Of a stretch of DNA of 64,000 nt, positions 8,733 through 18,270 are shown one piece after another. Origin of the DNA: Oceanobacillus timonensis. GTDB taxonomy: Bacteria > Bacillota > Bacilli > Bacillales > Amphibacillaceae. Both the position numbers and the translations under genes were made by a program. The notes beneath the pieces were generated by a model that searched no databases, was not told where the DNA came from, and saw nothing but the letters and a program-made list of their open reading frames with translations. Within the stretch, counting starts at the first letter, position 1. Each line of letters starts with the position of its first letter. The stretch covers positions 3,830,344 to 3,894,343 of the forward strand of contig NZ_LT800497.1 of the NCBI RefSeq assembly GCF_900166635.1, given 5' to 3'.

Positions 8733-9623
8733 CTATCCTTCTGCCTGCATTGCTGCTTCTTTCGTTCTTTCCACCGTCCCAAACGGATGATGCGGCGGTG
8801 CATAAACCGTATACAATTTTAAAGCTTCATCCCCTGTATTCGTAATATTATGCCATGTACCAGCAGGAACCATGATTGCACTATCCTCTTCCACATGCTG
8901 CTGAATCGTCAGATTATCCTGCCGATTCCCCATTTGTACCGTCCCTTCCCCTTCTTCAACACGTAAAAATTGATCCGTATCCGGATGCATCTCTAAGCCG
9001 ATATCGCTTCCCACCGGAATACTCATTAACGTAACCTGCAAATGTTCTCCTGTCCACAAGGCAGTTCGATAATTGGTATTGTTTTCTGCAGCATTTTCAA
9101 TATCAATAATGAACGGATTTCCTCCATGATCGGTAACACGGGAAGACATTGGATATGCTTGATGCACTTCTAGAAACCCTGCTAAAGAGTTGGCAATTTG
9201 GTAATCTGCCATCGCCAGCTGATAAAGCAGCTGTTTGGAATAAGGTTCATTGACTTGCTCACTCTTACGATAGTTTTCCTCATAGCCTTGAAGGGCTTGC
9301 TCATACATCCATTCGATACTGGCATTTTTCTCTTGTGCAGGCTCTGATTGTCTTATATCCAGCTGCTGGCCGGTAAGATATTGATAAGTCCGCTCCAGAC
9401 CTGCAGCTATTTGATTTTTGGATTGCACAGCGTATACAAGTCCTTGTGCAGATGCGTCATGCCTTAATGGCTCCACTGTTTGAAAATATAGCGGGAGCAA
9501 CGATACCTCTCGCTGCAATGTTTCCGCTACGATAGCAGCTGTTTGTTCATCGTGCGGATTTCCTTGATGTGCATTTGGATTCATTCGGTCCATCTGCTGC
9601 TGATAAAAAGGATGATAATACAT
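8733..9623 (-). CDS. Cupin-domain protein with helical N-terminal half
   Basis: 296 residues in two parts. Residues 1-165 are predicted mostly helical and start MYYHPFYQQQMDRMNPN; I do not recognise this part, though it recalls coat-associated or ferritin-like helical proteins. Residues 170-285 are a cupin_2 barrel with both metal motifs: MHPDTDQFLRVEEGEGTVQ (motif 1, H and E ligands) and PAGTWHNITNTG (motif 2, H ligand). Single-domain cupins of this type occur widely in bacilli with unknown or dioxygenase-like roles. The ribosome binding site (AAGGTAGG) is rather distant from the ATG. Substrate unknown. Confidence 0.75.
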   Translation of the reverse strand: MYYHPFYQQQMDRMNPNAHQGNPHDEQTAAIVAETLQREVSLLPLYFQTVEPLRHDASAQGLVYAVQSKNQIAAGLERTYQYLTGQQLDIRQSEPAQEKNASIEWMYEQALQGYEENYRKSEQVNEPYSKQLLYQLAMADYQIANSLAGFLEVHQAYPMSSRVTDHGGNPFIIDIENAAENNTNYRTALWTGEHLQVTLMSIPVGSDIGLEMHPDTDQFLRVEEGEGTVQMGNRQDNLTIQQHVEEDSAIMVPAGTWHNITNTGDEALKLYTVYAPPHHPFGTVERTKEAAMQAEG

Positions 9624-9694
9624 ATTTGGTCTGTTACCTACCTTTCCTTAATCTCCTATCAGCATATGTCCATGATTTAAAAATGGAACCACAA

Positions 9695-9727
9695 AAAGGA
9701 GAAGACATCTGAACTGTCTTCTCCTTT
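9695..9727 (-). terminator. Terminator after the methyltransferase gene
   Basis: A 13-bp perfect stem, aaaggagaagaca (9695-9707) with tgtcttctccttt (9715-9727). Read on the minus strand it is followed by T-rich sequence. It lies 68 bases past the stop of the 9795 gene. Confidence 0.75.
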
Positions 9728-9794
9728 CATATTTCATTACCTTATATTCAAATATCACCTATCATTTCTGCTTCCATTTCTTCCTGCTTGCCCG

Positions 9795-10538
9795 TTAAAA
9801 AGCTTTCTTCTCTGCTGCAATCATTAAAAACATCGGTCTGCGCCATTCATGCTTCATTTCCGGTATCTGTTGAAGCATTTCTTCGGATGGCACGGATTCC
9901 TCTACTCGTAAAATATCAAACCCTGCCCGGATTAAATCATTCATAAATACCGACACAGGACGATGATACTTTACCACTGTTTCATCTAAAAAGGAAGCTT
10001 CCCTTTTTCCCTCGATCTGATAATCATCCACCGGCCAATAAACAGGTTCTCCTGATTGGTCATAAATCCAATCTTGTTCTTTTCTTGCTGTAAAAATCGG
10101 ATGCTCTGCAGAGAAAACAAAACTCCCCCCAGGCTTCAAAACTCGATGAATCTTTTGAAATACATCGGATAATGATTCGATATAATGAAATGCAAGCGAA
10201 CTGATTACAACATCAAATGATGCTTCCGGAAAATCCATATCCTCGATTGCTTGCTGTACATACAAAATACCAGAATCATCGGTTAATTCTTCCGCACGGG
10301 CAAGCATTCGTTCCGATATATCGGTCCCTGTCACAGATGCTGCTCCCTGTTCCCTCGCATATCGGCAATGCCATCCAAATCCGCAGCCTACATCTAAGAC
10401 ATGCTTTCCTTGAAAACTCGGGAGCATCTCTTTTAATATATGCCATTCTCCAGCACCTTCCAACCCTTTCTTAGAACGGTCCATGTCAGCATATGCTTGA
10501 AAAAAATGGCGCTCATCATATTTATTCTGTTTCAACAT
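9795..10538 (-). CDS. Class I SAM-dependent methyltransferase
   Basis: About 247 residues when started at the ATG for MLKQNKYDERHFF, which follows GGAAGTGAT. An upstream ATG would add 15 residues without a good site. SAM-binding motif I is HVLDVGCGFGWHCRYA (around residues 43-58), followed by VTGTDISERMLARAEE (acidic ribose-binding residue) and VVISSLAFHYIESL (motif post-II). The C-terminal EHPIFTARKEQDW resembles the YafE/UbiE-like small-molecule methyltransferases of bacilli. The methyl acceptor is unknown. It is monocistronic. Confidence 0.88.
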   Translation of the reverse strand: MLKQNKYDERHFFQAYADMDRSKKGLEGAGEWHILKEMLPSFQGKHVLDVGCGFGWHCRYAREQGAASVTGTDISERMLARAEELTDDSGILYVQQAIEDMDFPEASFDVVISSLAFHYIESLSDVFQKIHRVLKPGGSFVFSAEHPIFTARKEQDWIYDQSGEPVYWPVDDYQIEGKREASFLDETVVKYHRPVSVFMNDLIRAGFDILRVEESVPSEEMLQQIPEMKHEWRRPMFLMIAAEKKAF

Positions 10539-10736
10539 ATCACTTCCTTCATTTCTCCAATTAACAGCTAATGAAAAAAGCATATTTATAAAAACATGCT
10601 TTATCTTTGAAAACTATGTATCTGACAGTAACCTTATTTAAAACAAGGTAAACGGTCAGACGATATCTTGTGGTGATAGTATAGTTCTAAATAAATAACA
10701 GAAGATGACGGAGAGGTTCAAAACTGCAATGATAAA

Positions 10737-11255
10737 TCATAAAATCTTTTCGTATCTGCAATGTTCATGATTTGTGCCTTTATAATCGTAACCGAAGCCT
10801 CTATATATTTGATTCAGCTTAGTATTGCTTTCTACACAATCCAATCGGATACGGCGCATCCCTTGTGTTTTTGTATAAGCTTCCATCCACTCGACAATCG
10901 GTTTTCCCAATCCTCGTCCGATGTGATCATAATCCACAGACAGACGATGCATATAAAAAGCATCCTCGCTGGATTGGCCCCAAATGTTTTTATCCCAAGG
11001 GGTCTGCATTTCATTTAAGGTGAATGTGGCAATTATCTCGTCGCCTTCTTTCACAACAAAAGTAGACCCGTCTTCAACGGACTGTCTTACTTCCGGATCT
11101 TCCTCATCCTGATCTAGAAATTCCCATTGCTTCAGCCGGCTTTTCTTCAACCATGTTGTCACACCTTTTAACAAGCGGAGTATGGCTTTCATATCTTCCT
11201 TTTGTGCAATATAGACATCTAACTCCTGATTAATTGATCCTACTTTTAACGACAT
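10737..11255 (-). CDS. GNAT family N-acetyltransferase
   Basis: 172 residues with GNAT motifs: MHRLSVDYDHIGRGLGKPIVEWMEAY (residues about 102-127; loop RGLGKP replaces the usual QGxGxG) and RIRLDCVESNTKLNQIYRGFGY near the C-terminus. FTLNEMQTPWDK before it is typical of this subgroup. Acceptor unknown. The ATG is preceded by AAGGAGGGCTGG. It is unrelated in close detail to the GNAT at 7167. It has no operon partner and lies between a methyltransferase and a PilZ gene. Confidence 0.85.
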   Translation of the reverse strand: MSLKVGSINQELDVYIAQKEDMKAILRLLKGVTTWLKKSRLKQWEFLDQDEEDPEVRQSVEDGSTFVVKEGDEIIATFTLNEMQTPWDKNIWGQSSEDAFYMHRLSVDYDHIGRGLGKPIVEWMEAYTKTQGMRRIRLDCVESNTKLNQIYRGFGYDYKGTNHEHCRYEKIL

Positions 11256-11360
11256 AAACCAGCCCTCCTTATATTCTTTGTATATTCGACATGAAAATTA
11301 AAAATTCCTTCTTTTAAGTTAAAAAAATAAATTCCGGCTCATTTTACAGAAAAAGACGGA

Positions 11361-12038
11361 CTACCCTTTTAATTTATTACGCACTTCTATTTGTTTGGAA
11401 ATACAAAATTGGATAATCTTTGATCGTGTTCCTTCTCTCATTTCTATAAACTCGATAGCATTTTTAAACATACCATTGGGTTGTTTCATAACATTTACAA
11501 TTTTACCACGAAATGCAACCATTTGCGATTCCTTTCTTGTTTTCAAATATAATGTTCCTGTAACCTTATCGCCAAATTCCACTAATTGAGAACGTGTAAG
11601 GAAGGCAACCCCACCGCCGCTTATATCATGCGTTGTAACGGTGATTGTTTCGTTTTCATTTTCCTCGGAATGCTCATCCGACGCTTCAGCAGGAGGCAAC
11701 GTCAGCTGCATGTCTTCCATCGCTTTCACCCGGAAAAACTGTCTTCGCTGCACAACTTGTATTGCTTCCTTGTCAGGCTTCGTTATAGAAGTCTTTCCAT
11801 TTTGTTGACGATGGATGATAGCGTCAAATTTATGTAACCCTTTTTCATCTTCATAAAAATATACCGTCACAGGCATGCCATTTTCAATAAGCATGGATAC
11901 ATTTTGTTTATTTACAGGTCGTTGAATGATTAATTCAGACTCGTTTCGAATCAGTTGTGTGAAATATTTTTTCCCCTCAGCATTGATAATTTCAAATAAT
12001 TGACCATCCCAAAACCCCGTGTATTCTTTTTCCTTCAT
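11361..12038 (-). CDS. PilZ-domain c-di-GMP receptor, YcgR/YpfA-like
   Basis: 225 residues from the ATG giving MKEKEYTGFWDGQLFEI; GGGAAAGAGG lies upstream, and a longer in-frame start lacks support. The N-terminal half (to about 95) is a YcgR-type barrel. The C-terminal PilZ domain has the c-di-GMP motifs QRRQFFRV (RxxxR, about residue 92) and DISGGGVAF (D/NxSxxG, about 138). Such proteins slow flagellar motors or tune adhesion when c-di-GMP rises. No flagellar gene is adjacent. The acidic insert PPAEASDEHSEENENE between the two motifs is unusual for this family and suits a halotolerant host. Confidence 0.85.
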   Translation of the reverse strand: MKEKEYTGFWDGQLFEIINAEGKKYFTQLIRNESELIIQRPVNKQNVSMLIENGMPVTVYFYEDEKGLHKFDAIIHRQQNGKTSITKPDKEAIQVVQRRQFFRVKAMEDMQLTLPPAEASDEHSEENENETITVTTHDISGGGVAFLTRSQLVEFGDKVTGTLYLKTRKESQMVAFRGKIVNVMKQPNGMFKNAIEFIEMREGTRSKIIQFCISKQIEVRNKLKG

Positions 12039-12361
12039 AAAGATACCTCTTTCCCAGTTATTAAAGATAGATATAGTACACAATCATTCATAAGAGAATG
12101 TCCGTTTAACCTTCCCACGTCCTGTTTCTTTTTTATCTCTTCAGAATGTAGGCATTTAGACCGGACTCTTATTTCCTAATTATACCGTGATTTTAAAATT
12201 TTTGTAGGGTCATTTTACTTTTTATCCAACTTTCTTTAAATATAGTAATACAGGGAAAGAAATAGATTCACGTTGTTTTCTTATTGACCTTCAGACGGGA
12301 CGGTATAACGATATATACCGTTCATGGTTATTTCCAGCTTGGTTGGTGCACGCACTTTTCG
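12039..12361. other. Gap upstream of the PilZ gene, with a small palindrome
   Basis: About 320 bases without a supported gene; plus-strand open frames that begin here run antisense into lutC. It presumably carries the PilZ promoter. The only structure seen is an 8-bp inverted repeat, acggtata (12300-12307) with tataccgt (12314-12321), that could be an operator or weak hairpin. Confidence 0.5.
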
Positions 12362-12394
12362 AAAAAAGCTTCTCCCCATCGGAAGAAGCTTTTT
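12362..12394 (-). terminator. Terminator of the lutABC genes
   Basis: An 11-bp perfect stem, aaaaagcttct (12363-12373) with agaagcttttt (12384-12394), is followed on the minus strand by T residues. It lies 27 bases past the lutC stop. Confidence 0.85.
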
Positions 12395-12420
12395 CTATGA
12401 AACAAGGAACATTTCCTGCC

Positions 12421-13125
12421 TTAATCATCCACCACAACATAGGTTACTTTTACCGGCCCATGCACACCAACAATCAGATTCATTTCAATATCTGCACTAT
12501 TACTCGGTCCGGTTACAAAACAAACACTGGAAGGAGGAACAACGCCCTTTTCATTCTCTTGATGAATCTTCTCTGCCGCCTGTGTCATCCTTGGAACGAT
12601 GGTTTCTTTCGGAATAATGGCAATATAACATGTCGGCATTAAGCTGATGGAGCGCCCATTATCTTTATTAGTCATCAATGCAACTGTTCCTGATTCCGCA
12701 AGCGTGATATCACTAAAGGAAATACCGACGTCTGTTCTTTCGGCAATCACTTGGTTTTCTTTGCCAAGACTTGCATCCCATATGTGTACATCTGCCTCTT
12801 TCGCAAAAGTTTCATAAGCTTTATCCAGTCCATACTCCGGATTACGCTTATCATTCGACGCGATAATAGACGTTGCCTCATAGCCATCTACTATTTTCTT
12901 CAATGCATCCTGCAAATTCCTTTTGTCTGTTCGGACAAAATCGGTATGAATTACTTTACAATGCTCTTTAAGCACTTCAATAAGTGCTTCCGTAGAATAA
13001 TCTTTAAAAACCTCATATTGCGGTTGAACACTGTATTCTGGTCGGCTCACGCCTTCTCTTTTTTGCGGTCGGCCCAAATTTGCTGCAAGGTTGCTCAGGA
13101 AGGAGTCTCGATTTTGAATAGCCAT
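12421..13125 (-). CDS. lutC: Lactate utilisation protein C
   Basis: 234 residues starting [20 protein letters not shown]. The true start is the ATG at complement 13123-13125, which overlaps the lutB stop by one base (TAATG); a longer in-frame reading upstream lies inside lutB and lacks support. The LUD domain signatures VGISFSDITLAESGTVALMT and VCFVTGPSNSADIEMNLIVGVHGP are present. LutC is the small subunit of the LutABC iron-sulfur complex that oxidises L-lactate to pyruvate. It is the last gene of the operon. Confidence 0.93.
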   Translation of the reverse strand: MAIQNRDSFLSNLAANLGRPQKREGVSRPEYSVQPQYEVFKDYSTEALIEVLKEHCKVIHTDFVRTDKRNLQDALKKIVDGYEATSIIASNDKRNPEYGLDKAYETFAKEADVHIWDASLGKENQVIAERTDVGISFSDITLAESGTVALMTNKDNGRSISLMPTCYIAIIPKETIVPRMTQAAEKIHQENEKGVVPPSSVCFVTGPSNSADIEMNLIVGVHGPVKVTYVVVDD

Positions 13126-14549
13126 TATGCTTCTCCTCCTTTTTGACGTTGGTTCCACCAGCTGCGGAAAGATTGCTTTCCTGGTGCCGGGAAGTCGCGG
13201 GAATCTGTCCATCCTTTTAACGGCCCTGGACCATGTTCTACATATTCCGCTTTTGTCCATGGCTTTAATGCCGTTCTTGCGACTTTCGTACTTAATTTAT
13301 ACGCTGCTGGATTGGATGCCCATTGCGCAAAGCCTTTCATCATGATTTTTTCGGAAACAGGAGATTTTTTCTCTTCTTCTACAATAATTTCACGATGCCG
13401 GATTAATTGTTCATGTAATGGGATTTTCACCGGACATGCTTCCGTACAAGCCGCACATAAAGAGGAGGCATATGGCAATTCTTTATGATCCTCATAGCCA
13501 TCCAAAAGCGGCGTTAATACAGCGCCAATCGGCCCCGGATAAATAGAGTTATATGCATGTCCGCCGACATGACGATACACAGGACATACATTAATACAAG
13601 CTGCACAGCGTATACAATGAAGCGCCGATTGAAATTCCGTTCCTAAAATTTTAGAACGGCCATTATCAACAATAACCAGATGATAATCGTCCGGCCCATC
13701 AATTTCCTCTTCCAGCCGTGCACCTGTGATGGTTGTAATATAACTGGTCAGCTTTTGGCCGACAGCCGCTCTCGTCAGTAAACTGACTAACACTTCCATA
13801 TCCTCCCAGGTTGGCACCAGCCTTTCCATTCCCATCACGCTGATTTGCGTATCCGGTAAAGAAGTCACCATTTCCGCGTTCCCTTCATTCGTCACGAGTG
13901 TCACGGAACCGGATTCAGCAATAGCAAAATTACAGCCGGTAATGCCTACATCCGCGGATAAGAAATCCTGCCGCAGCTGTTCTCTGGCAAATGAAGCTAA
14001 TTCTTCCGGTGTATCTGATTGCTCATAGCCTTTCTTACCCCGGAAAGTATCTTGAATTTGCTGCCTGTTTTTATGCAGGGCAGGGGTTACGATATGGGAT
14101 GGCGGATCCTCATCCAATTGCAGAATCCATTCTCCTAAATCCGATTCCACCACCTCTGCACCTGTTTGTTCTAATGTTTGATTTAAACCAATTTCCTCCG
14201 TAACCATCGATTTTGTTTTAACTACCTTTTTCGCTTCTTTCTTTTTCACTACACTCTCAATGTATTCATTCGCTTCTTCTGCCGTCTCTGCAAAAAAGAC
14301 ATTCCCGCCGCGTTTTTCTACTTCTTCGCTGAGCTGATATAAATAGTAATCAATGTTTTCCAATGTATGAGAGCGGATTTCCGAACCGAGCTGGCGCCAA
14401 TCTTCCCAATTGCCCAGCTCTTCCGCCTGGGTTAAACGTCCATCCCGGAACCTTCCCTGTGCAGAGGAAACGGCTTGTCGCATAAAATCGTTGTCAATCC
14501 CTTGATCAATTCGTTCCTTATAAGGAGTTTCACTAATTTTTATGCTCAT
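13125..14549 (-). CDS. lutB: Lactate utilisation iron-sulfur protein B
   Basis: 474 residues from the ATG giving [17 protein letters not shown]. This start overlaps the lutA stop by four bases (ATGA), so the genes are translationally coupled. The N-terminal LUD domain contains [20 protein letters not shown]. Two 4Fe-4S clusters are bound by [14 protein letters not shown] (about residue 310) and [13 protein letters not shown] (about 360). LutB is the electron-transfer subunit of the L-lactate oxidase complex. Length and motif order match Bacillus LutB. Confidence 0.94.
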   Translation of the reverse strand: MSIKISETPYKERIDQGIDNDFMRQAVSSAQGRFRDGRLTQAEELGNWEDWRQLGSEIRSHTLENIDYYLYQLSEEVEKRGGNVFFAETAEEANEYIESVVKKKEAKKVVKTKSMVTEEIGLNQTLEQTGAEVVESDLGEWILQLDEDPPSHIVTPALHKNRQQIQDTFRGKKGYEQSDTPEELASFAREQLRQDFLSADVGITGCNFAIAESGSVTLVTNEGNAEMVTSLPDTQISVMGMERLVPTWEDMEVLVSLLTRAAVGQKLTSYITTITGARLEEEIDGPDDYHLVIVDNGRSKILGTEFQSALHCIRCAACINVCPVYRHVGGHAYNSIYPGPIGAVLTPLLDGYEDHKELPYASSLCAACTEACPVKIPLHEQLIRHREIIVEEEKKSPVSEKIMMKGFAQWASNPAAYKLSTKVARTALKPWTKAEYVEHGPGPLKGWTDSRDFPAPGKQSFRSWWNQRQKGGEA

Positions 14550-15289
14550 ACTGTTACGCCTCCCTGTTCGTTGGCATGTGTATTTAAAATTTCCGTGATA
14601 TGCATGACTTTCACGTCTTTCCCTTCTCTGCGCATACGACCGCCGATATTCATTAAGCACCCCATATCACCGCCGACAAGGTACTCTGCTCCTGTTTCCG
14701 ATACATGCTGCGACTTTTCTTTCACCATTTCCTCTGATATATCTGCGTTTTTCACTGCAAATGTACCGCCAAACCCACAACAGTCTTCTTTAATCGGCAG
14801 TTCTACAAAGTCAATTCCTTTCACGTTTTGAAGCAGCTTAGCTGGTGCGTCCTTCACGCCTAAGATACGAGTCATATGACAGGAAGGATGATAAGTCACT
14901 TTTCCCTCAAATGTAGAACCGACATCCGTTACACCTAAGACATCCACAATAAACTGCGTCACCTCGTACGATTTATTAGCTAACGCTATCGCTGGCTGCT
15001 CCCATTCCGGATCTCCTTTGAATACATTTGGATATTCTCGAAGCATGCCAACGCAAGAACCGGATGGTCCAACCACATACTCCGAATCTTTAAAGGCCTT
15101 TATCATCTGTTTCATCGCTTTTTTCGCTTCACTTAAATAACCGCTGTTATACGCAGGTTGTCCACAGCAAGTTTGTGCTGCTGGAAAATCTACTTCGCAG
15201 CCTAGACGCTCTAATAATTCCACGGTATTTTTACCAACATCTGCAAAAACAATATCACTGACACATGTTATGAACAAAGATACTTTCAT
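14546..15289 (-). CDS. lutA: Lactate utilisation protein A
   Basis: 247 residues starting [15 protein letters not shown]. The ATG follows GAGGTGGAGGAA; the in-frame GTG three codons earlier is within the ribosome binding site. It has two CCG (cysteine-rich) domains, [10 protein letters not shown] near residue 45 and [11 protein letters not shown] near 165, as in glycolate oxidase GlcF and heterodisulfide reductase subunits, which hold iron-sulfur or haem-like cofactors. It works with LutB and LutC in lactate oxidation. It is slightly longer than Bacillus subtilis LutA (about 238). Confidence 0.93.
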   Translation of the reverse strand: MKVSLFITCVSDIVFADVGKNTVELLERLGCEVDFPAAQTCCGQPAYNSGYLSEAKKAMKQMIKAFKDSEYVVGPSGSCVGMLREYPNVFKGDPEWEQPAIALANKSYEVTQFIVDVLGVTDVGSTFEGKVTYHPSCHMTRILGVKDAPAKLLQNVKGIDFVELPIKEDCCGFGGTFAVKNADISEEMVKEKSQHVSETGAEYLVGGDMGCLMNIGGRMRREGKDVKVMHITEILNTHANEQGGVTV

Positions 15290-15330
15290 TTCCTCCACCT
15301 CTTCTATTAAATCATGACATGAACGAGGGT

Positions 15331-16044
15331 TTACTTCTTATCAAGTTCTTGAAATAGCAGTTGTTCTACATTTTCTAAATGCTCATACATTTTTTCTCTG
15401 GCTTCATTGGTTTGTCTATTTTTGATTGCTTGATAGATACGTTCATGCTCATCATATAAAATATGTGACCGGTCTTTTGTGTACAATAAAACCCGTCGTG
15501 TTTCACGAATCGTTTCGGACATTAATTCGGAAACACTCCCCATTAAATGAATCAGTAAATTCATTTGCGTTGCCTGCGCTACAGCCATATGAAAATCAGC
15601 ATCCGCCTGCTCGGCAAGCTGTTCATTTCCTTTTGCATCTATCATCATCTGTAGCGCCTGTTCCATTTTTTCCAGGTCCTTGCCTGTATGGCTCTCTGCA
15701 GCATATGCGGCAGTGCCAACTTCTAAAATTTTACGGACCTGATACAATTCTTTCACATCATTCTGCTTCATCAAAAAGGCCGTGCTGACAGGTAAAGTAA
15801 AACGCTCCGCATCAAATGCTTTTACATACGTCCCCTCACCTTGATGCATTTCGATTAACCCCATCGAGCGGAGTCCGCTGAGCGCCTCCCTAATTGCAGA
15901 ACGCCCCACTCCAAAACTTTTGGCCAGCTGTTCTACAGAATCCAGCTTATCGCCTGACTTCAATTTTCCATCTTTAATCATATTGATCAATGAATCTGCG
16001 ACTTGTTCATATATTTTTTCAGTTTTTATACGCTTATACTCCAT
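15331..16044 (-). CDS. lutR: GntR/FadR-type regulator of lactate genes
   Basis: 237 residues from the ATG giving [19 protein letters not shown], preceded by AGAGGAGTTGACAAA; a longer in-frame start is not supported. The winged helix (about 10-75) includes [35 protein letters not shown]. The C-terminal FCD effector domain (about 90-230) has [12 protein letters not shown] and [14 protein letters not shown], with the acidic/histidine metal site. LutR represses lut genes until lactate is present. It lies between lutP and lutA, 41 bp from lutA, so it is probably co-transcribed. Confidence 0.88.
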   Translation of the reverse strand: MEYKRIKTEKIYEQVADSLINMIKDGKLKSGDKLDSVEQLAKSFGVGRSAIREALSGLRSMGLIEMHQGEGTYVKAFDAERFTLPVSTAFLMKQNDVKELYQVRKILEVGTAAYAAESHTGKDLEKMEQALQMMIDAKGNEQLAEQADADFHMAVAQATQMNLLIHLMGSVSELMSETIRETRRVLLYTKDRSHILYDEHERIYQAIKNRQTNEAREKMYEHLENVEQLLFQELDKK

Positions 16045-16164
16045 TTTGTCAACTCCTCTGGTTCGTGAATCTATTTTAATCCATTCCCAGAGGTTTTTAA
16101 AGTCTTCCTGTACCATCACAAAAAACGGGCTGTAAAACTTCCTCATCAATGAAGGTTTGTTTTA

Positions 16165-17754
16165 TCAGACAAAAAATGCAATGGCAATAAACCCAACAAC
16201 GCCTATCGCCAGTCCATAGAAAATGGCCGGAATCAGCGTTTTTCGGATAATATCTCCTTCTTTACCGCTTAAACCTACGACAGCGCTTGCTGCAACGACA
16301 TTATGCACGCAAATCATATTTCCAGCGCCAGCCCCCATTGCTTGAGCAGCCATCACGGTATTAACATCTAAACCTAATTGATTTGCCACACTGTATTGAA
16401 TTGGTGAAAAAGTTAACGTAGATACAGTCGCACTTCCCGTAATAAAAGAACCCAATTCACCTAAAAATGGAGCTACAAACATCCATATGAATCCTAAATG
16501 TTCTGCCATACTCTCAGCAATATACTGCGGCATACTGACCAATTCTTCTGTATTGATTCCTGAATTTGTAAAAACATGTACCATCGCTAAAGTAGCTACT
16601 AAAGAAATCGCAGTTGTCTGCATCGTTGCTAGCGAATCCTTCGATGCACTGAAAAAAGTACCAATCGATTTGCGATGGATAAATACCGATATAATTGCTG
16701 CAATGACTAAAATGGTTCCCGGTGAATGCAAAAACTCCCAATCGGAATCCACACCCTCCACACCAAAAATCGTTGTCCAGGTAAAATCAATGGCAGTCTG
16801 TGTAAATTCTTGCAGCCAAGGGATAATTCTCGTCATTAATAACAAGGCAACCACAATAACATAAGGCATCCAAGCTGATCCAATACGCATCGTATGCTCA
16901 TCTGTCTTCACCTTAAAGCCGAGGCGCATCGCTTCTTTCCATGCTGTTTTTGGAAGCAGCCAGCCTTTTTTGGCTGTAACGGTTGCCACTACCAGCCCTG
17001 TTAACGAAGCTAGAATAGATATAAATTCCTGTCCAAATACCACTGCATAAAACAGTGCAGATAAGGTATAGGTTACTCCAATCAGAAGCGTCCACGGAAG
17101 CATTGGCAGCGCATATTTAAACCCTCTGTTTTCTCCAAAAAATAAGGTCATGATAACAATGAGAATAAAAGGTATAAATGTCCCTGCAAAAACATCTAAT
17201 GATGTTATCCGTACACCGACTGCATTAAAAAAAGCAGCATCAGCACCCGGTATGTTACTTAGCCCTACTGCTAACGGTGTACCAACAGCTCCAAAAGCTA
17301 CCTGTGCACTGTCAGCAATCAAAGCCAATGTTGCTGCAACAACCGGCCGGAAACCCAAAGCCACCATTAATGGCGCTGTTACCATTGCCGGTGTCCCAAA
17401 ACCAGCTGCTCCTTCAATGACTCCGCCAAACAAAAAGGCAACGATAATTACCTGTACACGCATATCTTCTGAAATACTCTGAAAACCTTGATTAATTCGA
17501 TCAACTGCCCCGGTTTTACGGAGTGTATTAAGTAATACGAGTGCCCCAAACAAAATCCATAAAATCGTTAATGTTTTATGCGCCCCTTGAAAAACGGACG
17601 ATAAAATAACATTGCTTTCCATCCCCCAAAAAATCATCGCTACGGCAATGACAATTACTGCACTTAATGACATTCCTTTCATCGCCGACATGCGTAAAAG
17701 AACTAAAAACATAAACGGTGCAATAATTGCAACTAATGCCAAAAACAAGTACAA
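16165..17754 (-). CDS. lutP: L-lactate permease
   Basis: 529 residues with about twelve to fourteen transmembrane segments, typical of the LctP/LutP family. Signatures include [20 protein letters not shown] (around residues 115-134), and the duplicated [18 protein letters not shown] and [20 protein letters not shown] near the C-terminus. It takes up lactate by proton symport. The start is probably TTG: AAGGGGG lies seven bases before it and no nearby ATG or GTG has a site. It heads the minus-strand lut cluster. The leader contains a cre-like site and a large hairpin. Confidence 0.92.
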   Translation of the reverse strand: MYLFLALVAIIAPFMFLVLLRMSAMKGMSLSAVIVIAVAMIFWGMESNVILSSVFQGAHKTLTILWILFGALVLLNTLRKTGAVDRINQGFQSISEDMRVQVIIVAFLFGGVIEGAAGFGTPAMVTAPLMVALGFRPVVAATLALIADSAQVAFGAVGTPLAVGLSNIPGADAAFFNAVGVRITSLDVFAGTFIPFILIVIMTLFFGENRGFKYALPMLPWTLLIGVTYTLSALFYAVVFGQEFISILASLTGLVVATVTAKKGWLLPKTAWKEAMRLGFKVKTDEHTMRIGSAWMPYVIVVALLLMTRIIPWLQEFTQTAIDFTWTTIFGVEGVDSDWEFLHSPGTILVIAAIISVFIHRKSIGTFFSASKDSLATMQTTAISLVATLAMVHVFTNSGINTEELVSMPQYIAESMAEHLGFIWMFVAPFLGELGSFITGSATVSTLTFSPIQYSVANQLGLDVNTVMAAQAMGAGAGNMICVHNVVAASAVVGLSGKEGDIIRKTLIPAIFYGLAIGVVGFIAIAFFV

Positions 17755-17773
17755 ACAAATTCCCCCTTATGCA

Positions 17774-17787
17774 ATGAAGCGCTTTCA
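17774..17787 (-). promoter_or_regulatory. Cre-like (CcpA) site upstream of lutP
   Basis: On the lutP strand the sequence TGAAAGCGCTTCAT matches the catabolite response element consensus except for one missing base in the right arm. It sits 20-33 bases before the lutP start and touches the base of the hairpin at 17786-17840. Catabolite repression of lactate uptake by CcpA would be expected; binding is inference. Confidence 0.45.
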
Positions 17788-17840
17788 GATAGTATGTATA
17801 GATAAGGTCATCAGATGACCTTATCTATACATACTATCTG
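17786..17840. repeat. Perfect 26-bp inverted repeat in the lutP leader
   Basis: Bases 17786-17811 are the exact reverse complement of 17815-17840, with a three-base loop (cag). No mismatch occurs in 26 pairs. On the plus strand it is followed by ATATTTTTTC, as in a terminator; on the lutP strand the T-run is before it. It lies between the lutP start and the divergent lacI gene. Confidence 0.9.
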
Positions 17841-18270
17841 ATATTTTTTCTCATTTCAAGGTTAAATTAGAATTATTTTTATCTTATCTCGATTACAACA
17901 GAAATTGATATTGCACCTAGATTTGATGAAAAAGCTGCAACCTGGCACGCTTCCACACTTTAATATGTATCACCATGTTTTCGTCCGAAAAATTTCTTCT
18001 TTAACAATTGAATACGATGAAATCCATTACACCTTTCAAGCAATTTTCACAGCAAATTTTAAAATATCGCGCTAGTTTTATGAATATTATCTGTGGGACG
18101 GACGTATTTTTATAAAGAGGAGCCATTTACTCCTAATTTTCATTCCTACCCAGGAACAAATTATTAACTATTGCATTTTTTTAACCATCAGAAATCGTTT
18201 ACATTGATACTATCATTTTACTCTCCCTCCTCATTTGCTGTTTATTACTTGTTGTGAAAGAGGTTGTGTC
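17841..18270. other. Divergent intergenic region between lutP and lacI
   Basis: About 430 bases with no supported gene. It must contain the lutP promoter (minus) and the lacI operon promoter (plus). A cre/LacI-like operator is listed separately at 18189. Confidence 0.6.
18189..18203 (+). promoter_or_regulatory. Cre-like or LacI-type operator before the sugar operon
   Basis: CAGAAATCGTTTACA matches the consensus WTGNAANCGNWWNCA at all but the first two positions, including the central CG. It lies about 70 bases upstream of the lacI-family start codon, where CcpA or the operon's own LacI protein could act. Confidence 0.45.

Noticed and set aside
12324..13345. Plus-strand open frames opposite lutC and lutB
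   Set aside because: No ribosome binding sites, no recognisable products and fully antisense to well-supported lut genes.
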